This document shows, piece after piece, positions 54,686 through 64,000 of a stretch of DNA of 64,000 nucleotides. The notes below the pieces were generated by a model. The model was not told where the DNA came from, did not search any database, and saw only the letters and a program-made list of their open reading frames with translations. The stretch is from assembly GCA_963971285.1 (NCBI GenBank), contig OZ020256.1:1056501-1120500 (forward strand), written 5' to 3'. The translations under genes were made by a program, and so were the position numbers. Each line of letters begins with the position of its first letter. The first letter of the stretch is position 1. The DNA comes from Astropecten irregularis (taxonomy: Eukaryota; Echinodermata; Asteroidea; Paxillosida; Astropectinidae).

Positions 54686-57600
54686 ACTTCAAAGATTTCT
54701 AAAAAGTTTGCACTTTTCGATTGAGCGACGGTCGATAATTCGCGCAGACGACAAGCGAAAACGTGGCCGCCAACGACCTGTAGAAATGCAAATTTGCTGT
54801 TTGAACGGTGAGTACAAGTTTTATTTTTCAACCTTACATTTAAAATAACTGCAGTAATTATGGTTTTGTCGAAATAAATATAAAACAGAGCCCTGCAAAT
54901 AGGCACTCCGAAATTTGTCAAAGTGCAGTTTCACCTGTTCACTGCAATCATAAAAATTATGCAACACCAAAAAATGAAGGTAGAAAGTTAAGTCTACAAA
55001 TAAGAACTTGCTAATGAAACACTTCGTCCCCTGCTGCGCTTTTATTATTTTATGCGGCTACCCCCCCCCCCCCCCCCCCCGAGGACCCTGGCTAAGCTAG
55101 TAATATGGCTAACCGCTAATCCCTATTTTTTCGCAAAACTCGCGCACAATGATTTTGTGGCCACCATGCAAAACTACATAGCGCCCTCTGTTAGCACCCT
55201 CCGCAATATTCGAATTTCTTGTTCTGCTTAAAAATTTCAGTAAATGGGCATCATAAATGCAAGCGATATGTTTTTTAATGTGTACCGGATAAAATGAACC
55301 GTAGCCAAATAAATGTGTGTTTTCAATACTGAATTATCTTGTTAAACATTAGGTCAGTGTGGTATTTTTTTGCATATGATTCAAATTAAGTCTTTTACTT
55401 TTTAGACAACATATTCACGTTTGAAGGAAGCTTCATTTAGCTAATTCATATATAGTACAAAATATTGATGCAAATAAATGAAACTTTGTACCCCTGAATG
55501 TACTTTGCAAAAATAGTAAACAGTGAACAACTTGTTGAGTCGAAAATAGTTTAATTTTTGTCTTGAATGAGTTGGAAACATGAAGGGATTGTACACAATT
55601 TTGTATATAAAATCATGTAGCTCTTTCCCCCTATGATAATTATATCGTCAGTAAAATCGACCGAAAGCCATGGTTATGTGTTTTGTTATTAGACAAAGAG
55701 ACTTTTCTCACAGTGTGAGTTTCAATTTGTCTGTCTGGAAGTGCTCTGAATAAAGTCCCTACACAAAACATAATAACACTGTTTGAAATTAAAATAATGT
55801 ACAACCAATGTGACAATTATTGCACCTGGTTCTATACCCATCATGTTAACTAGTATAGGTTTTTGTTCTTACAAAAATGTTGCCATATCCTGGTTCTGTT
55901 TTGCATTCCACTTCCATGACCTCAGTTTGTGTGGCATTTTACCAACCTCAAAATCCATGTCTTGTCATCAGATCCAACTGATGATCAGGGTGAAATATTT
56001 CACCAAAATAATATTTTCCTCCCCAAAAGACCCATGACAAAGCACTGCCCTTTTAGGGGCAACAGTATTCTTCACAGTAAGCCCACCTCGTTGAAAAGTG
56101 GGTTACCGGCATTATTCCACACACCATGAAATATCAGCCTCCCCTTTGACCGGTTGTTTGCTGTCGAATCTCGCCATTAACTAATAGATTCACGCACTTG
56201 AAGCCGCTTAATCCTAGCGACTCTCATGGGGAACAAAATTCCCTTTCAGCCGGCGACAATGGCCTCCATATTCTAACAATTGAACTCCCTCAGGCAAAAC
56301 TCTATTAAAATACGGAAACATCATAATGACAAGAATGCAGTGTGTCAACCACAACAAAATCCAATTTCTAAAACGTACACAGTTTCATACTGTGAACTGA
56401 ATAACACACAAACCAAAAAAAGACTGAAGCAGTTTTGCTTCTACACTAGGCAAACATTATTTTTTGGAAACATAGTTTGTGTCGGTTGTCCCTATAATTT
56501 CACACATCAAGTAACATGTTTCATTTAGAAAATGTAATCAAACATGAGTGAGAATTACAACCCCCCACACCAGTCAAAACTAATTTAAAAAATATTTTTA
56601 GACACGACCTACATTGTATGCTTGTATCAATAGAACTCGGTTTAAAGTATAGGTCCAATGCACATGTCAATATTGTGCCATTTCATCTGTGGCAATTCAA
56701 GTTCCCTTTGTAAAATATCACGGATCTTAAACAGAAAATATATTCTAAGCAAATCTGATTTTAAAACCAGTTGATTTTTTTGGTTTGCAATTCGTTTTGA
56801 TGTGGCAGAATGCGAAGGAATATCGCTACCGTATCTTTCAAAATAATTAATATTTATTTGTCGTTTAACTAGGCCCCCTAATACAGAAATTCGTGTTGTG
56901 CGGAGTTAGGAGGCCTGACTTTCCATCCTAGCTGATGGGCTTTTCCGAAGAGCTATGATCCTACTTTGATCACAACGTTTCAGGTCATTATTTTTGTCGA
57001 TGAGCAGTTTGCATCAGTTTTTCTTAGATTTTCGAATTATCTGCCTTCACACCCCATGCTGTTATTGGTGTCGTTATCCACATCTGCCCATCCATGCTTC
57101 AACATTCTAGCGGAAACCCTACATTCCATCCTCCCCTTGGTCAATTCAAAACATTCCTCCATGTTTTTAGAGACATGCAGGACGGGAAACATAGGAATAC
57201 CGACCGTCTAACATCTGAACTCCCCCCGTGATATACGACCTTGTCTACCGCCCAGGCACACCGTGGGCCAACACTCCGAGGAGTAATAGCCGGGATTTTA
57301 TTTTATGGCCACTCCGTAGGGATTTTGTTATTATCTGTGTTTTATGGCAAAGTGGTTGACACAAATCATATCAAATTATGATTTTGTTTTCCTAAATATG
57401 CAAGCCCCCCCCCCCGGCCACCACCACCACCACCACAAGCTCCCCCACACGCATGCCACGTAATACGTACTTTTTTTACCACAAAAGTCAAATGCTATGT
57501 CATTTATGTTTATTATGTAAGATGGTTAATTATAATCACCTATTGTATAAAGTCTATATTTCGGAAAATGAGCGGGCTTTCGAATGGCCCTTTTGAAATT

Positions 57601-58349
57601 GACACAAACATCTCCAACGATTTGATTGAGATGGTTTCATAGTTGACAAATTCTTTATAAATAAGGTAAAGAAGGCCTATAATACTAGACGTGTAGGGGC
57701 TGCATGTTATTTTTTAGATGTAATAAAACTTTATGCGAGTTGGCCCTGATACCCATGGCTGTCATAAACGGTCCAATGGGTCCATACTTCACACAAACGA
57801 AATGTCGTTCTTTTTGTTAGGTATCACGATAGCCCTCAAGTTATAGCATTTTATCTACACATTGTCAGATTTTATATAGGGCCTTTATCTAAAAGCCGCA
57901 GTTCCCAGTTTGAGTGCATGGGTGTCCATCCATTGGTCTTCACCCAACTTCAACCGCTCCAATCCCCCGCCCAAACATTTTCGAAGAACATAAATGTTTT
58001 CGAAGAATATTTCATGCATTTGAAACAGAAAACTAGTCATATCGCCGATCTGTTTCTTATTATACCCAGCGGCCCTGTTCGCCTCCATTTCTCACCCGAA
58101 GCTCGACTCCCAACTCAAGGGGGAGCGAGCGGCGCGTCTTGGAGCCGCCAGCGGGCCAACTCTTACCGGGTAGGCCCTTATACCGGAGGCGCGCCGAATC
58201 GTGTGATATACAGTCGTGATCTGTGGCAACTCGGTGCATATTCACGGTAGATTCGGCGTGGAAACTGTTACCTCAAAGGAATACGAATTTTTACTAAAAA
58301 GACGAATGATGACCCCTCCCAGTCCAGAAAAGAAAGAATTAATTATAGG

Positions 58350-58517
58350 CCTACATTGAAAACTGAAAAAGAAATATTGAGTGAGCCGAGATTCGAACCG
58401 GCGACCTCCTGAGTACCGTATAGGCGCTCTACCAACTGAGCTTTCCAGTCCTACATTGGGGGTGTACCCAATAGTCAATTATCTTTGTTCGTCTGGCAGT
58501 TTCAGTCAGTTTCCCTT
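58350..58517 (-). repeat. tRNA-like element, copy 3 (most complete)
   Basis: Reverse complement contains AGCTCAGTTGGTAGAGCGCC (D-arm/A box) and AGGTCGCCGGTTCGAATCTC (T-arm/B box). The anticodon stem is mispaired, the loop lacks the usual T33 and the acceptor ends do not pair. The plus-strand right end, CAGTCAGTTTCCCTT, is the inverted form of the AAGGGAAACTGACTG that begins copies 1 and 2. The direct repeat ATTATAGGCCTACATT flanks it (58343 and 58533). Confidence 0.7.
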
Positions 58518-60987
58518 GTTGTTATTTGATGATTATAGGCCTACATTTTTAAATTATGCAGAAGGAATACGGTGTCCGGTATGTATGAGGTAAAGGTGCA
58601 TTTCGCGAATTACAACGTTATATTTTTCGAGTGTGGACGAACTCTGCTGAAATATTTTGTCAATTGAAACCCTAGAGACACAGAGGAAAAAGACAGCTGT
58701 ATGGATTCCAATTGGTTCAAGTTAAATAATGATTATAAGAAAACATTTCATATTTTCGTTAAGGTTTTGTTATCACAGAGGCTCCGATTTTGTGAGTTTT
58801 GATCCAATTTGACCAGTTTTTCCCTCTTGCGCACGAAACTTTGCTTGTGTATTCAGCCTTGTATAAACGTAATCAAATTATAATCAAGTTGGTAGATCGA
58901 AAAATGTAATGTAAAACGCTTACACAGAAATCTTGTGTTACAGCTACTTGCCCCGCGGTTGTTGTTCTTTATGCGGAAAACAATTTACTCTTTAAATTGT
59001 ACAAACATGTCGCGACAATCCCAAAATTGACCAATTACGGGACTCGATCACTTTTCCAATCTAAACACCAGTACTTCAGGGCATAAACCCCGCCGGTCAT
59101 AAGATTGACAGACCCCAGCTGTTTCATACTTTATGAGGATAGTTGGCGGACCACCACACCGAATTCAACCAAGATGTCAGCCAGCGGCTTGATCATGTCG
59201 AATTGAATTTTAAACCACCGTGAAGTAGAAAGAAAATTCAATTATCTGAAACTATTTGTCTAATCTGGCTATATAGATTTCTATCTGTATAACATCTGCA
59301 GACGTTTGGTGTTTATGCTAATTTAAAATTTCCATATTCATGAGCGTAGCAGAATGTGCAAGCCGGCCAGAGAAAAGAAAGTACTGCGGTTGGTGTATAC
59401 AAACAATAATATTACAAACCGCTCGAAAATTACAAGTTTCACCCTGACGAGTATTGGCTAAATGCAGTCAGCTTTGCTTCTTTAAATACCAAATAGAGGT
59501 AGAAACTTAACTTTCACATCATGGTCAAAATCTCAGTTTGCGCAAAATTATGCATTTTGACGTCCTGCCCACTTGTGGCCGACATAAATTGGAACAGCGC
59601 CCTCCTGCGTCTGTAATTAGTAAGAACATTTTTAAATGTGACGATGTATTTTCTTGAGTCTTCGATTGGCGGTGGGTTAATAGTAACTTTGTACTGTTAC
59701 TTGGTACCATACATCATGAAATTCTGAATGGAAACATGATTTATTATACCCATTCCGGTCTATTTGTACTGAAAAAATAAATAAATAACTGCGGTTTCTT
59801 TACACCACGTGATTCGAAGAACACAAATCGCCCTTCTGTGATGAGGTATGCATACCGATGACTATAGTAAATCTGTGATGTGCATAATAAGATTAGACTT
59901 GCTTCAGTATTACTCCTCTTACAGTGTGCAGTAGTCACTGAATGACCACCAGTCTATCGTCAGTGTAATAAAATTGTGATTATTTGATGATTGAAATAAT
60001 TGCCCAAGAGATTTTTGACCAAATTAAAAGATGTTCGCCTAAATCTGCCGATCTTTATCATAAGGAGTATTATGGTCGAAGTGTCCAGGTCAATACTAAA
60101 CTCTAAATATAATATAGAGTAGTGGCCGAATGGCCTTGTGCACAGGGCAATCTTGGAGGAAAAGATTGGGCTTGCAAAGGAGATTCTCATTCCTTTGCAA
60201 ATCATCTCGAATTCTGAGAACCTATTCTGAGCAATATGAGCTATTATAACTGATGTAAGAGCAGGTGGGTGAATTGCAGTATCGTTCATGCAGAAACACG
60301 ACTGCCATTCCACATAGCTTTTCAGTTTCTCCTTTCTTCCCGTAAGAAGCCAGAACCACCTGCTTCTGCCTTGTGTCCGGTCAGAATTTCCTGTCTGCTT
60401 TCTGTTCATGAATGGAGCAATTTCCTTGCTCTTATGGCTCTCCCCTCCAGCGATTGCCAGCATCCCTCCATTCCGATAATCATCAGTTTATGATATCTAT
60501 CACCATGAGTACACATTATGGGGGCAATTTGCCACAGACGATGTGGTTACATAGTTATAGATCGTTACATCATGCACAGTATCAAGGAAGCTTTATGGTT
60601 ACACCAAATTGGAGTATCCGCGCAACGGTAACAGACAAAAACATGAAAATAAACACTGACATATGCTGCGAAGATAACGGTAATGGCCGACCATTTCAGA
60701 CAGCAGCCTGAGTGCATTTTGATGACACATGCTATAGCTGAATTATATACATGGAGGGTCGAGTCAGATCTCCAGTTGCACGAGTCTATAACAACATCGC
60801 AAACGATTACCCATCCATCTTTGACCTTCAGTTGTATTTCAAACATGTCACCCAAACCCTCCTTTTTTGTCAGCGTCTTGTTAGGGATTGTGGAGCTAAA
60901 GTTCGACCCATTAACCAAAATAATGACCTGAAATGTGCTTAGCGTTAGCAGTGTCCGACGTTCCTATCCTATAGCAGCAGGATCTTT

Positions 60988-61050
60988 CTCTTATAGCCTT
61001 TGAGAAAGATCTTGCTAGGATCGAAACGTCTGTCCCTCTTAACTCTGAGC
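60988..61050 (+). repeat. GAGAAAGATCTTGCTAGGATCGAAAC dispersed repeat, copy
   Basis: CCTTTGAGAAAGATCTTGCT followed by AGGATCGAAACGTCTGTCCC, then TCTTAACTC; same family as 36263 and 52298. Confidence 0.7.
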
Positions 61051-64000
61051 ATAAAATATGAATGATAATAGAAAATAAAGTCCCAAATATAGGCGCACTG
61101 AAAATGACACATTTATTACCTTGGGGAAGGTGGTTTATAATATTCGCGCAATTTGTATACTTTAAGCCTCCCAATGTTAATCGAAATTTCAGCATATTAT
61201 TTCTGACACAAGTGACCGTCTGGCGAAAGGGTATAGGCCTATGACCTGAAGATTAAGAAATGAATAATCGTTCCATTAATGGATGCAAGATGTCGTGCTT
61301 GAGCAAACCTCAAGTTTAATAGGAAAGACATACCAACGAGGAAAAAACAACAAATATATTTTTATAAGGGAATGTGCGGTGGAGGTATAGAGTGGCTGTT
61401 TTCCCTAACATGAGGCGAATTAGCTTTACTAATAGCTTGACCGATATTTTCCATCAGACATCTCGGCAGGAGATGTTCGTCAGGTTCGTGCACAATTTGC
61501 CAAGGCGAATTAAAAACGGCAGGTGATCGCTATTGCCTGAATTGATTCGATTTGGCTGGCAAATGGGTGAGACCGTTTAGGGCTAGTTTAGGGCTGATTC
61601 CGGACCTCATGTCGAGTCCAGCATTACGGTTCCCCGTGCTTCGGCTGGAACACATGTGATCCATCCCTGATGTATAAACCTAAACGTCACGTATACAATT
61701 TGCTCTATCAGTCACGTAAGGAACCATTTTGTGTTCACGGCTGTCTTCCTCCAAAACAGGAAAACAATATCAACAATATATTTATAACTCACAAAACCGA
61801 CAAAACCTCAAAGCTTAAGTTCGAGCGAAGCAAAAAGACAGCAGATGCTAGCAGAACGAGTTAGCGGCGTTATTAAGCACCAACTCAATGAACTCAATAC
61901 AGACGGGCAACCAATACGCAGACTAGCGTTACTGGAAAAACACACGCCAAGTTACGATCGTGGGAATGAATGAACTAAATATCAAAACAGAGAGGCAGAA
62001 AAATAAATCAGTCATATTTTTTCCGACTAGCCGTGTGAAACCCACTGCACTTGTTTCCCTTTTAGATGTAGGTTCTCAATACTTTAATCTCGGTCATAAA
62101 CCAGGCCTTTACATACCAAGAAAACAAGCAACTGGAAATTCACTTGACCCTTTAAGGAACCAAGCCTGCCTTGTCACACCTCACAAAGACAACCATAAAT
62201 TTACCAAACTGAGTTAATCTAAAGCCCTGCAGGAATTGGGGTTACTCTCTAGCCGGTTACAATGGGTATCCGTGTCGGTGGACGCCCCATGAGGATGAAT
62301 GTGAAAAGTTTGCTCAGTACGGTGAAAGTTGTACTGCGGTTTTGGGCACTTTTCATAATGTGAAACGATTTTGAATGAAGTCGTCAGCGCATACCATTTG
62401 AACTTCACGCCATTTGCATGCGTCATGGTCAGAATTATAGTTGTTAAATATCTCCATTAACAGTGCCGGCAAATTGCCGTGCATGTTTTGTTGTGTTATG
62501 GTTGCATTTGTTGTACGTCTCTTGTTATTCTCAAAAGGTTATTCTTGTGATACGTTCATTTTTGCGACCGAGTAAGAAAATGCCAGTTGTATTATACCAG
62601 GGAGAAAGGATTCCTCATACCAAGAACACATGTTATTATTGTCTGTTGGTAAGGAATGTAATGGGCATTTTCATCTCTTAGGCCTAAACCAAAAAGGTTA
62701 AGACTGTGTCTTTCTTCAGGTATGCTAATCCAAGATTGGTTTTAGCGACTGTGCATATTTTATCCAAAGTTGCCATTTTTAAAACGATTTTTGTAAGTTA
62801 CCTCCATAGTCTTTTCTTCCACATCATGTCTATGGCACTTTCCCTTTGTACTCCACACCCAAACCACTTAAGGCAAAACGGCACTGAAGCCGTTTTGTGA
62901 CACATTTTGTCAGGGGGGTATAGGGTGGGCCAAGGTGCAAGAGTGACATACTGCAGGGGTGTCAATCCTCCAATTAATCCCATCCAACGTGTAGCAATTC
63001 GGGCAATAAAGTCCTCACTCAGCCTCGCGGGCTTGATTTATTTCGGTCGAAAAAACTCGCGATGTGATGTGATGTCCCCTCTGGTCCAGCTACAGAATTT
63101 GGTGATAAATAAATATGGGGCCACCTTGTTGCTTATTGGTAACTAAAAATATGCAGAATTGGACCCACCTAGTCTGATGCTTAGGCCTGTATATTAGATA
63201 CCAATAGTAAAGGTAGTGTCAGTGATGAGAATTCTACAAGAGCCTCTGAAATGCCGATCCTTGCTTTAAAATCTGGGAAACAAAATGTGCCGAGATGCAC
63301 GTATTTGGTCGTACCATTGAGGAAGGTCCTACCGAGGTCCACATTGAAATGTGGTTCCGGGGGCAAACGGCGTTCAAGACATCGAAAGCTCATTTGTCTT
63401 ACATTGTATTTACTTGACCCAGTACTCTTGAAACGTATCCAGGACGTAGCTTTTTCTACGTGGTGAAAGATGTTCCAGAGGTATGGTATACTGCGCCTGT
63501 GCGCAGGACTGGCCCAAGCATAGCTTGTGAAAAATTAAAAAAAATGTCAAACCTCGATTTTTAATCCTCCTGCACACTTTTAACCATTAAGATATGCCTA
63601 TCCACCTGCATAATCATTCCACCATGAAAATATGCCAAAAAATAACAAACCAGTGCCAGGGCCAGCAAAATATGAAAACAACTACACCATAATCCATTAC
63701 TGGTTATCACCGCTGACAATATTATCAGCCCAATTCAAGCCAGGAGGCAGCCAGGAGGCTGAAACCAGACTCAATCATACGTCAAGCGTGTCAATGTAAA
63801 TACACAAAATAATGTTGGTGTAGAAAAATCGAGAGTCCAGGCAGAAGAGGGTAAATATTTGGGGCTTGGAATCCGATTCTGGGAGCGGTTCGGTGTTGTT
63901 GTTGTTCGCGAACAGGGAATGTCGTAACATCTAATATGTTATTCTGGTTTCGTGCAGGATTCAGATAAGGCGTTAACGGTAACTAAACATCGCGCTGGTT

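Larger units (their letters stand above)
54338..64000. other. INTU upstream region and long intergenic tract
   Basis: No protein gene is supported. The first kilobase contains the INTU promoter region and two AGAGGGCGC motifs (54677 plus strand, 55181 minus strand). Further on are poly-C runs (55062-55080 and 57406-57416), a tRNA-like element (58350-58517), a dispersed repeat (60988-61050) and otherwise complex, fairly repeat-poor DNA. Open frames up to 167 codons (59960-60463, minus) look random. Confidence 0.6.

Noticed and set aside
58380..58455. Functional tRNA on the minus strand
   Set aside because: The D-arm and B box are good, but the anticodon stem has mismatches, position 33 is not T, the acceptor arms do not pair, and two decayed relatives exist nearby. 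It is a tRNA-derived repeat.
59960..60463. 167-codon open frame on the minus strand
   Set aside because: No recognisable domain, no splice partner, composition like random noncoding DNA.

Overview
This is a eukaryotic, AT-rich, intron-dense stretch from an animal genome, almost certainly an invertebrate deuterostome. An echinoderm is my best guess; the basis is gene content and repeat character only, so the phylum is uncertain. Five multi-exon protein genes can be read exon by exon. In all five, the splice phases close into one uninterrupted frame from ATG to stop.

Layout: (1) RPL21, + strand, about 1223-3860, including a probable 5'TOP noncoding first exon. (2) ETFDH (mitochondrial ETF-ubiquinone oxidoreductase), - strand, 6884-12273, 13 coding exons, 602 aa. 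(3) Head-to-head with it, 168 bp away, a + strand gene at 12442-18752 (6 coding exons, 1353 aa). Its first exons encode what looks like an Scm3/HJURP domain, the CENP-A (centromeric histone H3) chaperone module, followed by a long disordered basic tail. (4) A ZDHHC2/15/20-type palmitoyltransferase, - strand, 23496-34956. It has two alternative, homologous copies of the exon for the fourth membrane helix, and the splice phases allow exactly one of them per mRNA. (5) NUP54, + strand, 35111-41496, head-to-head with the ZDHHC gene (154 bp apart). (6) INTU (Inturned, ciliogenesis/planar cell polarity), - strand, 45029-54337, 18 coding exons, 999 aa. From about 54.4 to 64 kb I find no convincing gene.

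The two divergent pairs (ETFDH/Scm3-like and ZDHHC/NUP54) probably share bidirectional promoters. Both promoters, and the region upstream of INTU, carry the same 9-mer AGAGGGCGC, which resembles the core of a CTCF site. Introns and intergenic DNA are full of small inverted-repeat (MITE-like) elements, tRNA-derived SINE-like sequences and minisatellites. Several families recur within the window and one copy is nested inside a SINE-like element. An isolated, textbook histone-mRNA 3' stem-loop lies in an ETFDH intron.

The most interesting items are the mutually exclusive transmembrane exons of the ZDHHC gene and the invertebrate Scm3/HJURP-like gene. All splice sites are inferred from sequence; no transcript data were available.
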